Origin: Streptomyces sp. ISL-96
GTDB lineage: Bacteria > Actinomycetota > Actinomycetes > Streptomycetales > Streptomycetaceae
Reading direction: 5' to 3'
Assembly (NCBI RefSeq): GCF_018614035.1
Contig: NZ_JAGGPA010000036.1
Span: 40,538-104,537 of the forward strand
DNA: 64,000 bases
Positions 15,422-24,196 of the stretch are shown in pieces. Each line of letters opens with the position of its first letter. Position 1 is the first letter of the stretch. The position numbers and the translations under genes were made by a program. The notes under the pieces were generated by a model. It made no database searches and had not been told where the DNA came from. It saw only the letters and a list, made by a program, of their open reading frames with translations.

Positions 15422-16546
15422 GTGTCGACGCACGAGCTCTACACCAAGGCCCCCACGGACCCGCTGTGGGAGGTGCCGGCCTCCGGCGCGGCGCGCTTCA
15501 GCTGGGAGTACGACGAAGGGCGCGCCCGCCTCCTGGCCCTCTACCAGAAGGGCAAGGACAAGCAGTGGGACGGCGCGACCCGCATAGACTGGGACATCGA
15601 GGTCGACCCGTACGATCCGCTCGGCACCCCCGACGAGTCGCTCAGCCTCTACGGCACCCGCCACTGGGCGAAGATGACCGAGAAGGACAAGGGCGAACTG
15701 CGCCGGCACTACTCCTCCTGGCAGTTCAGCCAGTTCCTGCACGGCGAGCAGGGCGCGATGGTGTGCGCGGCCCGGATCGTCGAGTCCGTCCCCGACCTCG
15801 ACGCGAAGCTGTACTCCGCGACCCAGACCATGGACGAGGCCAGGCATGCGGAGATCTACAGCCGCTTCCTGCACGAGAAGGTCGGGATGCTCTACCCGGT
15901 CAACGACAGCCTCCAGAGCCTGCTGGGCGACACCCTCCGCGACGCCCGCTGGGACATGCCGTACCTGGGCATGCAGGTCCTGATCGAAGGCCTGGCCCTC
16001 GCCGCCTTCGGCATGATCCGCGACACCACGGACAAACCCCTGCCCAAGCAGATCCTCGCGTACGTCATGCAGGACGAGGCCCGGCATGTGGCCTTCGGCC
16101 GGATGGCGCTGCGCGACTACTACAAGCAGCTGTCCGACGCCGAACTGCGCGAGCGCGAGGAGTTCGTCATCGAGGGCTGCTACTTGATGCGCGACCGGCT
16201 GCGCGGCGTCGAGGTCCTGGAGAACTTCGGCATCTCCAAGCAGGAGGCGCAGGAGTACTCCGAGCAGTCCGAGTTCCTGCACCTCTTCCGGAAACTGCTG
16301 TTCAGCCGCATCGTGCCGTGCGTCAAGGACATCGGTCTGTGGGGCGAGCGGCTGCAGAAGGCCTACCTCGACATGGGCGTGTTCGACATGGGTGATTCAA
16401 ATCTGGATCTCCTCATGACCCAGGACGAGGAGATCGCCGAAGCACTCGACAAGCAGCGTTTCGAGGCGGAGGACGCGGAACGGGTGGCGGAGATCGACGC
16501 GGCGATCGCGGCGGGGGCGGACGAGGAGCGGTCGAACGGTTCCTAG
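15422..16546 (+). CDS. Ferritin-like diiron protein (R2/oxygenase type)
   Basis: A 374-residue protein from GTG 15422 with an AGGAGG site. It shows the carboxylate-bridged diiron pattern: Glu in HGEQG, EARH in TMDEARHAEIY, Glu in VLIEGLALAAF, and DEARH in VMQDEARHVAFG. The remaining sequence is helical with an acidic tail. This resembles R2-like or fatty-acyl/aryl oxygenase chains and is unlike the paired AurF protein in its N-terminus. It is divergently transcribed from the AurF-like gene, with shared repeats between them, so the two enzymes are probably co-regulated. Substrate unknown. Confidence 0.85.
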   Translation: MSTHELYTKAPTDPLWEVPASGAARFSWEYDEGRARLLALYQKGKDKQWDGATRIDWDIEVDPYDPLGTPDESLSLYGTRHWAKMTEKDKGELRRHYSSWQFSQFLHGEQGAMVCAARIVESVPDLDAKLYSATQTMDEARHAEIYSRFLHEKVGMLYPVNDSLQSLLGDTLRDARWDMPYLGMQVLIEGLALAAFGMIRDTTDKPLPKQILAYVMQDEARHVAFGRMALRDYYKQLSDAELREREEFVIEGCYLMRDRLRGVEVLENFGISKQEAQEYSEQSEFLHLFRKLLFSRIVPCVKDIGLWGERLQKAYLDMGVFDMGDSNLDLLMTQDEEIAEALDKQRFEAEDAERVAEIDAAIAAGADEERSNGS

Positions 16547-16597
16547 CGGGCCCTCCGGCTCAAAAGAGGTGTACGGCCGGGCACCCCGCCCGGCACG

Positions 16598-17491
16598 ATG
16601 GCGGCCATGACCACGAACGCGAACGTGCCCGCCGCCCGCCGGAGCCTGGAAGCACTCGCCCTCGGTGACGCTTTCGGCGAGCGCTGGTTCCCTCTCTTCC
16701 GCGAGCGGCAGCAGGCGTTCGAGGAGATCCGGGACCGGCGCGTCCCCGAGGAGCCCCTCTGGCACTGGACCGACGACACCGCGATGGCGCGCGCCGTCAT
16801 GCGGGTGCTCGACGAGCACGGTGAGATCCGCCAGACGCCGCTGGCGATGTCGTACGCCCTCACCTTCATGGCCGACCAGGCGCGCGGCTACGGCAGCGGA
16901 ATGCACGAGCTGCTCCCGCAGCTCATCGAGGACCCCTCGGCCTGGCCCGGCCTCGCCCGCCGGCTCTTCGGCGGGGAGGGCAGCCTCGGCAACGGCGCGG
17001 CGATGCGGGTGGCGCCACTGGGGGCCTGGTTCTCCGGCGACCTCGAAGTCGTCGTCGCGCAGGCTGGGTTGTCCGCCGAAGTGACTCACGCCCATCCGCA
17101 GGGCGTCGCGGGCGCGGTGGCCGTCGCCGTCGCGGCGGCGCTCTCCGTGCGGGGCGAGCTGTCGGTGGCGGGCGTGGCGGAACGTACACCCGAGGGGCCG
17201 GTCCGCGACGGGCTGCAGCGGGCGGCGGACCTGCCGTTCACCACCGCGCCGTGGAAGGCCGCCGATGTGCTGGGCAACGGGCAGCGGATCCGCGCCGACG
17301 ACACCGTGCCGTTCGCGGTGTGGACGGCGGCGCGGCACGCGGACGACCTGGAGGCGGCGCTGTGGTCGACGGCGGAGGGCTTCGGTGATGTCGATACGAC
17401 GTGCGCGATCGCGGGCGGAATCGTCGGCGCCCGTACGGGAATTGACGCGATGCCGGCGCAGTGGGCGGAGCGGCGGGAGGCGCTGGAGTAG
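16598..17491 (+). CDS. ADP-ribosylglycohydrolase family protein
   Basis: A 297-residue protein. It has the DraG-type metal sites: LALGDAFG near residue 20, WTDDTAMARAV near 65, GNGAAMRVAPLG near 130, and DVDTTCAIAGGIVGARTG near the C-terminus. Such enzymes release ADP-ribose from proteins, DNA or small molecules using a dimanganese or dimagnesium centre. ATG 16598 and ATG 16607 are both possible starts; neither has a strong ribosome site. No ADP-ribosyltransferase gene is nearby, so the target is unknown. Confidence 0.9.
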   Translation: MAAMTTNANVPAARRSLEALALGDAFGERWFPLFRERQQAFEEIRDRRVPEEPLWHWTDDTAMARAVMRVLDEHGEIRQTPLAMSYALTFMADQARGYGSGMHELLPQLIEDPSAWPGLARRLFGGEGSLGNGAAMRVAPLGAWFSGDLEVVVAQAGLSAEVTHAHPQGVAGAVAVAVAAALSVRGELSVAGVAERTPEGPVRDGLQRAADLPFTTAPWKAADVLGNGQRIRADDTVPFAVWTAARHADDLEAALWSTAEGFGDVDTTCAIAGGIVGARTGIDAMPAQWAERREALE

Positions 17492-17615
17492 CGAGACCGG
17501 TCGTGATCACGCAACCCGCCCCCAACAGCCACCTGGCCCGTACGGGCCCCCGCCACAGCCGCCGACCCGTCAAGGTCCGCGAAGAGGCCATGCCGCCGTG
17601 CGGCAGGTCGGCTGA

Positions 17616-18095
17616 TCACGCCGCCGAACCGCCGCCGGGGGCCGGGAACGGCGTACGCAGCGTGAAGGCCTCCGGGGTCGGGCCGTGCTCGCGCAGACAC
17701 AAGAGCGCCTTCTCGGCGTCCGCCACCGTCGGGCGGCAGCCCGTCTGCACCCACCACAGCGCCGTCATCGCTTCCTTCACGCGCTCGAACCACTCGTGGC
17801 GCCGGCCCAGCAGCTCCCGGTGCTGCCCCTGGTACATGAAGGCGGTCAGGGCGTTGGGGTCGCGCCACACCGACATGTTCACGATCAGCCACTCGTCCCC
17901 GAACACGGAAACGTCCGTCGCGTCGCCGGTGTCGCCCTGCAGCCGCCATATGAATCCGTCGGCGCCGTCGGCCGCCGCGTTCACCGGGTCCAGCGCGTCC
18001 ACGAAGTCCTTCAGCTCCGGTGAGTCCAGCGGGAACTTGAGGCGGGCGATGTTCACTTGGGCGAGTTCGTACGCAGCGGAGTCAGCAGTAGCCAT
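17616..18095 (-). CDS. DUF3291 family protein
   Basis: A 159-residue cytosolic protein with the motif ELAQVNIARLKFPLDSPELKDFVDALDPVN near the N-terminus, FIWRLQGD and SVWRDPNALTAFMY in the middle and a C-terminal WWVQTGCRPT. This is the DUF3291 (dimeric alpha-beta barrel, monooxygenase-like) family of unknown function. It is convergent with the ADP-ribosylglycohydrolase gene and upstream of no obvious partner. No cofactor site is apparent. Confidence 0.88.
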   Translation of the reverse strand: MATADSAAYELAQVNIARLKFPLDSPELKDFVDALDPVNAAADGADGFIWRLQGDTGDATDVSVFGDEWLIVNMSVWRDPNALTAFMYQGQHRELLGRRHEWFERVKEAMTALWWVQTGCRPTVADAEKALLCLREHGPTPEAFTLRTPFPAPGGGSAA

Positions 18096-18174
18096 GGCCG
18101 CACGATAAGCGCGTACGACCGGCCCGGCCCGGCCATTTCGCGGACCGAGACGCCTTGGCCGGCCTTCACGACGC

Positions 18175-19632
18175 TCAGTCGTCCAGCGCGGCCCGCATCA
18201 CCGCCCGTGCGATCGGCGCGGCGCTGCCTCCGCCGCTGATGTCGGCGCGGTCCGCCGACGCGTCCTCCACGACGACCGCCACCGCGACCGCCGGCTGACC
18301 GTCGCCGTGCTCCTGCGCCCAGGAGATGAACCAGGCGTACGGCGTCCCGGTGTTGTCGACGCCGTGCTGCGCCGTGCCCGTCTTGCCGCCGACCCGGACC
18401 CCGGGAATGGCGGCGTTCGTGCCCGTCCCGTTCTCCACGACGTCGACCATCATCTGCTGGAGCTGCATGGCGGTGGCCGGGCTCATCGCCTGGTGCAGGG
18501 ACTTCTGGCTGTTCTGCGCCACGACGTCGCCGTCCGACCGCGTCACCTTGTCCACCAGGTACGGGGACTTGAGCTCGCCGCCGTTGGCGACCGCCGCCGC
18601 GACCATCGCCATCTGGAGCGGCGTCGCCCTGGTGTCGTACTGGCCGATGGAGGACAGGGCGAGCTGGTCGGCGGTCATGCTGGTGTCGAAGTTGCTCCTC
18701 GACACCCCGGACGGAATCTTCAGCCCGCCGTCGTTGAACCCGAACTTCCGTACGGTGTCGAGCATTCCGGCCAGCCCCACCCGCACGCCCAGATCCGCCA
18801 TCACCGTGTTGCAGGAGAACCGGATCGCGTACGCCAGCGACGCGTTGCGGCAGCCGCGCGCCTCGTTGGGGAGTGTGGTGCTGGTGCCGGGCAGGACGTA
18901 CGGCTCAGGTGTCTTCGTCGGCGCGTCGATGTCCGTCACCACCTCGGTTTCGAGCGCCGCCGCAGCCGTCACGATCTTGAAGGTGGAACCGGGCGGGTAC
19001 GTCTGGCGGACGGCCCGGTTGAGCATCGGCTGATTCGGCGAGCCGTTCAGCCGCGCCCACGCTTCGGTGACCCGCTTCCCGGTGCCGGAGAGCTCCTGCG
19101 GATCGTACGACGGGCTGCTGACCAGCCCCAGGATCTTCCCCGTCGAAGGCTGGATCGCCGCGACGGCGCCCTTCCTGCCGCGCAGTCCCCGGTACGCCGC
19201 CCGCTGGACCGCGCTCTTGATGGTGGTGACGGCGTGGCCGCCGGGCTGGCGCGAGCGCGTGATCTCGTTCCACAGGGGGAGCGGGGCGAGCAGCGGGTCG
19301 GTGCCGGAGAGGACGTCGTCCTCGGCGTTCTCGATGAAGGTCGTGCCGTACGTCTGGGAGGCGTAGCCGGTGACGGGCGCGTACAACGGCCCGTGGAGAT
19401 ACGTTCTTTCGTACCGCAGCTGCTCACCGCTGTCCCTGGACCCGGTGACCGGCTTCCCGTCGATGATGATGTTGCCGCGTACCTGCTGGTAACGGCCGAT
19501 CGTCTTGCGCCGGTTGGCGGGATTGTCGTCGAGCTCTTCCGCCTGGAAGACCTGGATACGGGCGGCGTTCAGCAGCAGCGCGACGAGCAGCAGCAGACAG
19601 AACCCGGCCGCTCGCCTGATGTAGCGGATCAC
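18175..19632 (-). CDS. Penicillin-binding protein 2-type transpeptidase
   Basis: A 485-residue class B PBP. It starts with a membrane anchor (IRRAAGFCLLLLVALLLNAAR) and a short dimerisation region; the transpeptidase domain has PPGSTFK (SxxK), FSCNT (SxN) and GGKTGTAQ (KTG), all catalytic residues intact. This PbpA-like enzyme cross-links peptidoglycan. Its start overlaps the stop of the upstream rodA/ftsW-type gene by 4 bp, the standard glycosyltransferase-transpeptidase pair. It is outside the division cluster, so a role in growth- or development-specific wall synthesis is likely. Confidence 0.93.
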   Translation of the reverse strand: MIRYIRRAAGFCLLLLVALLLNAARIQVFQAEELDDNPANRRKTIGRYQQVRGNIIIDGKPVTGSRDSGEQLRYERTYLHGPLYAPVTGYASQTYGTTFIENAEDDVLSGTDPLLAPLPLWNEITRSRQPGGHAVTTIKSAVQRAAYRGLRGRKGAVAAIQPSTGKILGLVSSPSYDPQELSGTGKRVTEAWARLNGSPNQPMLNRAVRQTYPPGSTFKIVTAAAALETEVVTDIDAPTKTPEPYVLPGTSTTLPNEARGCRNASLAYAIRFSCNTVMADLGVRVGLAGMLDTVRKFGFNDGGLKIPSGVSRSNFDTSMTADQLALSSIGQYDTRATPLQMAMVAAAVANGGELKSPYLVDKVTRSDGDVVAQNSQKSLHQAMSPATAMQLQQMMVDVVENGTGTNAAIPGVRVGGKTGTAQHGVDNTGTPYAWFISWAQEHGDGQPAVAVAVVVEDASADRADISGGGSAAPIARAVMRAALDD

Positions 19633-21008
19633 TGGTCGTCCTCCACGACGGGGGCGATGACGCCGGTCTCGACGTGCTCGGGGTGCGGGCTGCGGGCCGA
19701 GTCGCTGACCCGGATCAGGAGCGCCACGATGATCCAGTTGGTGACGACGGACGAGCCGCCCTGCGCGAGGAACGGCATCGCCATGCCGGTCAGCGGGATC
19801 AGTCCCATCACGCCGCCCGCGATGACGAACACCTGGAGCGCGAGGATCGAGGCGAGGCCGATCGAGAGCAGCTGCCCGAACGGATCGCGCAGTGCGAGGC
19901 CCGCCCGGTAGCCGCGGGCGACGAGCAGGGCGTAGAGCAGGAAGATCGCGGTGAGGCCCGACAGGCCGAGTTCCTCGCCCGCCGTCGCCAGGATGAAGTC
20001 GGACTTGGCGGCGAAGCCGATGAGGACGGACTCGCCGGCGCCGAGCCCCGCGCCGAGCATGCCGCCTGCCGCGAAGGCGAAGAGCGACTGGGCGAGCTGG
20101 CTGGGGCCCTGGCCGGCGTCGACGGAGGCAAAGGGGTTCAGCCAGTCCTCGACGCGGCTGTTGACGTGCGGTTCGAGCGAGCCGACGACGAAGGCGCCGA
20201 CCGCCGCGAGCAGCAGGCCGACGGCGATCCAGCCGGTGCGGCCGGTCGCGACGTACAGCAGGATCACGAAGAGTCCGAAGAAGAGCAGTGACGTGCCCAG
20301 GTCGCGTTCCAGGACGAGTACGCCGACGCTGAGCAGCCAGATGGCGACGATCGGGCCGAGCACGCGGCCGGTGGGGAGCTGGAGCTTCCAGATCTTGCGG
20401 CCGGTGTAGGCGAGGGCGTTGCGGTTGGCCGCGAGGTACGCGGCGAAGAAGACGGCGAGCAGGATTTTCGCGAACTCGCCGGGCTGGAAGGAGAAGCCGC
20501 CGACGCGGATCCAGATCTTCGCGCCGTTGATGGCCGGGAAGAAGATCGGCACGGTCATCAGGACCAGGGCGGCGGCGACCGAGAGGTACGCGTACCGCTG
20601 GAGGACGCGGTGATCGCGGAGCAGGATCACGACGCCGATGAAGAGCGCGACACCGAGGGTGGACCAGACGAGCTGGGTGGGGGCCGCCTGGTCCCTGGGG
20701 GTTTCGAGGTCGAGGCGGTAGATCAGCACCAGGCCGAGGCCGTTGAGGAGGACCGCGATGGGCAGGAGCAGCGGGTCGGCGTACGGGGCGCGGAAGCGGA
20801 CGGCGAGGTGGGCGAGGAGTGCGAGGACGCCGAGGCCCGCGCCGTAGCCGGCGGCGTCGGGGGGTACGGCGCCGTTCTTGGTGAGGCCCACGCCGATGTA
20901 GCCGAACACGGCGATGAGGACGGCGCCGACGAGGAGCGAGAATTCGACGCCGCGCCGCTTGGGGAGGCGTACCTCGGGCGGGGGAGCGTCCACCGTCGTT
21001 GCGGTCAT
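19629..21008 (-). CDS. FtsW/RodA/SpoVE-family glycosyltransferase
   Basis: A 459-residue polytopic protein from ATG 21008, with about ten membrane helices. It contains the SEDS features: INGAKIWIRVGGFSFQPGEFAKI, LERDLGTSLLFFGL and DFILATAGEELGLSG, and near the end PLTGMAMPFLAQGGSS. SEDS proteins polymerise lipid II. It is translationally coupled to the PBP downstream (ATGA overlap) and should form a complex with it. The family includes FtsW and RodA; sequence alone does not decide which. Confidence 0.93.
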   Translation of the reverse strand: MTATTVDAPPPEVRLPKRRGVEFSLLVGAVLIAVFGYIGVGLTKNGAVPPDAAGYGAGLGVLALLAHLAVRFRAPYADPLLLPIAVLLNGLGLVLIYRLDLETPRDQAAPTQLVWSTLGVALFIGVVILLRDHRVLQRYAYLSVAAALVLMTVPIFFPAINGAKIWIRVGGFSFQPGEFAKILLAVFFAAYLAANRNALAYTGRKIWKLQLPTGRVLGPIVAIWLLSVGVLVLERDLGTSLLFFGLFVILLYVATGRTGWIAVGLLLAAVGAFVVGSLEPHVNSRVEDWLNPFASVDAGQGPSQLAQSLFAFAAGGMLGAGLGAGESVLIGFAAKSDFILATAGEELGLSGLTAIFLLYALLVARGYRAGLALRDPFGQLLSIGLASILALQVFVIAGGVMGLIPLTGMAMPFLAQGGSSVVTNWIIVALLIRVSDSARSPHPEHVETGVIAPVVEDDQ

Positions 21009-21124
21009 GTCAGGCAACGTAGCAAGCGGGCAGGCTGTATGTCCGTATATGTGTGCTCACGCCCAAGGGGTTCGCGCGGCGGGGGCCGAACTCTCCGGGC
21101 GTGAGCGGGGGTGCTAACGGTGCG

Positions 21125-21544
21125 TCAGCACCAGCGGGGGACGGGGCCGATGTTCGCGATGTAGTGCGCCGAGCCCCAGGCCCAGGTGCCGTCGGTGAGC
21201 AGGTACCAGCGGTTGTTCCCGTGCACGTTGTCGCCGCGGGTCTTGCAGAAGATGCGGACGATCGCCCCGTAGGGCTTGCTGCCGATGACCCGGCTGCTGC
21301 GGGTGGGCTTGTCGCGCAGCAGCAGCCCGGGCTTGGCTATGACGCGTCCCTTGTAGAGGTGGGAACTCTGACTCTTGGCGCTCTGGGCACTCTTGGGGCT
21401 CTTGGCACTCTGGGCGCGCTCGGCCGGGGGCTTGACGGGGTCCGCCGCGGCGAGCGCCGGGCCCGCGGCGGTGAGGGCGGCGACGGCGCCGGCGGCGACG
21501 TACAGGCCGAGCCTGGGGAGCGGAGACCGGGGGAGCAGGGGCAT
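21125..21544 (-). CDS. Secreted SH3-like protein
   Basis: A 139-residue protein from ATG 21544 with a GGAG site. A signal peptide (LGLYVAAGAVAALTAAGPALA) precedes a Ser/Lys/Ala repeat linker (AQSAKSPKSAQSAKSQ) and a C-terminal domain with KPGLLLRDKPTRSSRVIG and FCKTRGDNVHGNNRWYLL, typical of bacterial SH3 (SH3b) proteins that bind cell wall or act as inhibitors. It contains two Cys, likely forming a disulphide outside the cell. Lies upstream of the FtsW/PBP pair on the same strand but separated from the kinase gene at 21704. Confidence 0.85.
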   Translation of the reverse strand: MPLLPRSPLPRLGLYVAAGAVAALTAAGPALAAADPVKPPAERAQSAKSPKSAQSAKSQSSHLYKGRVIAKPGLLLRDKPTRSSRVIGSKPYGAIVRIFCKTRGDNVHGNNRWYLLTDGTWAWGSAHYIANIGPVPRWC

Positions 21545-21703
21545 GTTGGCTCCTGGCAAGTGAGAGGCCTTCGCCGCGGCGAAGGGCGGCGGGGGACTCC
21601 GGTCCGTCCGTAACGAACCGGTCCCCGACTCGCCCGGTTCACACTAATTTCGACACTTACTGATCGCAATCCGTCACTTTGTGTGCACGGCGTCGCTGGT
21701 CGG

Positions 21704-22969
21704 CTAGGGAGCCTCCGATGTCTCCTTGACCTCCGGCAGCTTCAGCGTTGTCACCGCCCCGCCGTCCGGCGCGTTCGCGAAGGTCAGTTCGGCGCCGATG
21801 GCCTGCGCCTGCCCCACGGCGATCGTCAGGCCGAGACCGTGCCCCTTGCCGCCGGCGCGCGGCTCCGTCCTGAAGCGCTGCGGGCCGTGCTCCACCAGGT
21901 ACTCGGGAAAGCCCTCGCCGTGATCCCGCACGGTCACCACGGGGCCGTCCACGGTCAGTACGACCGGCTCCCGGCCGTGCTGGTGCGCGTTGCCTATCAG
22001 GTTGCCCAGCACCCGCTCCAGCCGCCGCCGGTCCGTCTCGACGCAGGCGTCCCGTACGATCCGGACCTCGGTCGGCGCCCCCGGCCCGCGCGCCACGCGC
22101 TCCGCCAGTGGCCCGATCCGGTGCACGTCGAGGCTGATCTGTTCACTGCCCGCGTCGAGCCGGGAGATCTCCAGCAGGTCCTCCGTCAGCATCCGCATCG
22201 CGCGCACCCGGTCCTGCACGAGCTGCGTCGGCCGGCCGGGCGGCAGCAGCTCCGCCGCCGCGTGCAGACCGGTCAGCGGAGTGCGCAGTTCGTGGGCCAC
22301 ATCGGCGGTGAAACGCTGCTCGCTCTGCAGCTTTCCCTGGAGGGTGGAGGCCATCGCGTCCAGGGCGCCGGCGACCGTGGCCACCTCGTCCTGCGGGCGT
22401 GAAGGGGCTTTCGTGCGGGGGTCGTTGACGCGGGCGTCGAGGTCGCCCGCGCTGATCCGGCGCGCCACCGAGGCGGTCTGGTGCAGGCGGCGCGTCACAC
22501 GGGTGACGGCGAAGACGCCGACGAGCAGCGTCGCGGAGATGGCGAGGAAGGACGAGCCGACGATGGCCCGGTCCAGGCCCGTGATCGTACTGACGCCCTG
22601 GCTGTAGTCGATCTCGGCGGCCATGGCGCGCCGGCCGGCCGGGGCCGCCGCCCACATGGTGGGGCGGCCGTCGTGCTCGCTGACGACGGTGCCGTGCCGG
22701 CCGGAGAGGGCGAGGTCGCGCAGTTGGGCGGGCAGTCCGTCCGGGTCGATGCCGGTGTCCGGCGGCAGCGGATCGCCGGCTTCGTACGCCCTGGTCGCCT
22801 CCTCCAGTCTGGTGAGGGCCTTCTCGCGGGCCTGGTTGAGCGTCTGGTGCGTCACGGAGACGTGCACGAGTGCGCCGAGCAGCGCCGCGAGCCCGCAGCA
22901 CATCACGGTGATGAAGGCCGCGGCCTTCCAGGTGAGGCGCCCGGTCCAGGCGGGCAGACGGGGTCTCAT
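21704..22969 (-). CDS. Sensor histidine kinase without adjacent response regulator
   Basis: A 421-residue protein from ATG 22969. Two membrane helices (LTWKAAAFITVMCCGLAALLGALVHV and GSSFLAISATLLVGVFAVT) flank an extracellular sensor of about 110 residues. Then come HAMP (RRLHQTASVARRISAGDLDARV), a HisKA H-box (DVAHELRTPLTGL) and an HATPase domain with LGNLIGNAHQHG and DHGEGFPE, GKGHGLGLTI. All catalytic motifs are intact. The gene overlaps the upstream lipoprotein by 4 bp, so the pair forms one operon. No response regulator is nearby. Confidence 0.92.
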   Translation of the reverse strand: MRPRLPAWTGRLTWKAAAFITVMCCGLAALLGALVHVSVTHQTLNQAREKALTRLEEATRAYEAGDPLPPDTGIDPDGLPAQLRDLALSGRHGTVVSEHDGRPTMWAAAPAGRRAMAAEIDYSQGVSTITGLDRAIVGSSFLAISATLLVGVFAVTRVTRRLHQTASVARRISAGDLDARVNDPRTKAPSRPQDEVATVAGALDAMASTLQGKLQSEQRFTADVAHELRTPLTGLHAAAELLPPGRPTQLVQDRVRAMRMLTEDLLEISRLDAGSEQISLDVHRIGPLAERVARGPGAPTEVRIVRDACVETDRRRLERVLGNLIGNAHQHGREPVVLTVDGPVVTVRDHGEGFPEYLVEHGPQRFRTEPRAGGKGHGLGLTIAVGQAQAIGAELTFANAPDGGAVTTLKLPEVKETSEAP

Positions 22970-23784
22970 GAGCGGCCGCCGGGCCCGTTGGGGGGTGTCG
23001 TGGGGGCGGCTGCGGGGGGCGGGGTGGCCGTCGAAGTCGGAGTGGCCGTCGGAGTCGGGGTGGGGGTCGTGTGGGTGTGGGAGTGGGTGTGGGAGGGCAG
23101 CGGGTCGCCTCCGTCCTTGTGCACCCGCAGGATCTCGTCGCGGGTGGGCAGCATGGCGTGCTGGTGGTCGTCCCAGGACCAGGCCGTCCGGAACTCGTAC
23201 CCCGGCAGGTTCGAAGGCGCCCGGATGATGAGGTCCCGGCCCGCGAGCGAGACCCCGATCACGGCGTCGCTGGTGCCCATGATGCGGGTCAGCCGGCCCT
23301 TCTCGGCCAGGTAGCAGCGCACCGCGAGCTGGCCCTTGGGCATGGAGACGCCGAGGATCAGCTCGGCTTTGCCGTCGCCGGTGAGGTCGCGGTAGTACGC
23401 CTTGAGCACCGGGCAGGTCTTCGGTCGCGTGTCGCAGGCCAGGAGCTGCCTGACTGTCTGCTCGTACCTCCCGTCGGGCCCGCTGAGGGCGTCGGGATGC
23501 GCCGCCTGCTCCGCCTGGGCGACGGCCACCGGCCTCACCCTGCGCACATCGTCGCCCGGCACCCTGATCCCGCGAACCGTCTCCGTCTCGCCCTCGCCGT
23601 AGTCCATCGGAGGGACCGTGGCGGCCGGGCGCTCCGGCCACAGGCGGGTGGGCCCGACGGCGGTGGGCGTGGGCCCGGCGCTTTTGAGCTCGCCCGCGTC
23701 GGCGCAGCCGGACAACGCGGCTGCCACCGCTGCTGCGGCGGCGGTCAGCAGCAGTGCCGCGCGGGCGGTGCGGTGCGCGCTCAA
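22966..23784 (-). CDS. Lipoprotein with FG-GAP-like motif, upstream of orphan kinase
   Basis: A 272-residue protein. The signal peptide carries a lipobox LSGC (Cys about 27) and the mature protein has YYRDLTGDGKAELILGV, a DxDGDG-like calcium-binding FG-GAP repeat seen in integrin-like propellers. The C-terminus is a His/Thr/Pro-rich tail (SHTHSHTHTTPTPTPTATP). It is coupled to the histidine kinase downstream and probably acts outside the membrane as its accessory sensor, as CseA does for CseBC in principle, although this is not a CseA match. Confidence 0.85.
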   Translation of the reverse strand: MSAHRTARAALLLTAAAAAVAAALSGCADAGELKSAGPTPTAVGPTRLWPERPAATVPPMDYGEGETETVRGIRVPGDDVRRVRPVAVAQAEQAAHPDALSGPDGRYEQTVRQLLACDTRPKTCPVLKAYYRDLTGDGKAELILGVSMPKGQLAVRCYLAEKGRLTRIMGTSDAVIGVSLAGRDLIIRAPSNLPGYEFRTAWSWDDHQHAMLPTRDEILRVHKDGGDPLPSHTHSHTHTTPTPTPTATPTSTATPPPAAAPTTPPNGPGGRS

Positions 23785-23830
23785 GGCTCCCTCTCTGCGG
23801 AATGGTTCTGTTTACTTCACGACCGGCGGC

Positions 23831-24127
23831 TCAGCGCTGATACGGATTCTGCCCCGGCTGCTGCTGGTGCGCCTGCCCGTAACCGTCGCCGGCCCGTTCT
23901 TGCGCCTGGAGCTGCTCCGCCTGCTCCTGGGTCACCTTCTGCTCGGCGCCGCAGAAGGTGCACTGTGTCGTGTACTTCGTGGAGAACGGAAACAGCGGAA
24001 TGAAGAAGAGCGTGAACTTACTGACACGCTTCCTGAGCGTGTGCGCCGCCGGATTCCCGCAGCTTTGGCACACCAGTGTGAGTATGGCCAGTTGGTAGAG
24101 GAAGCTCTTGCTGCCAAAGATGATCAT
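23831..24127 (-). CDS. Zinc-ribbon small membrane-associated protein
   Basis: A 98-residue protein from ATG 24127. Two Cys pairs (CQSCGN and CTFCGA) about 35 residues apart flank a hydrophobic segment (VSKFTLFFIPLFPFST) that could insert in the membrane. The C-terminus is Gln/Gly-rich (QAEQLQAQERAGDGYGQAHQQQPGQNP). This arrangement resembles the zinc-ribbon proteins seen in actinobacteria, function unknown. It follows the DNA ligase gene by 69 bp on the same strand. Confidence 0.8.
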   Translation of the reverse strand: MIIFGSKSFLYQLAILTLVCQSCGNPAAHTLRKRVSKFTLFFIPLFPFSTKYTTQCTFCGAEQKVTQEQAEQLQAQERAGDGYGQAHQQQPGQNPYQR

Positions 24128-24196
24128 CAGGTGGTCCACTCCGTACGTTCGCGATCGTTTGTTGCCGAGTCTGCACCAACGGCGCCGGGGCAGGAC

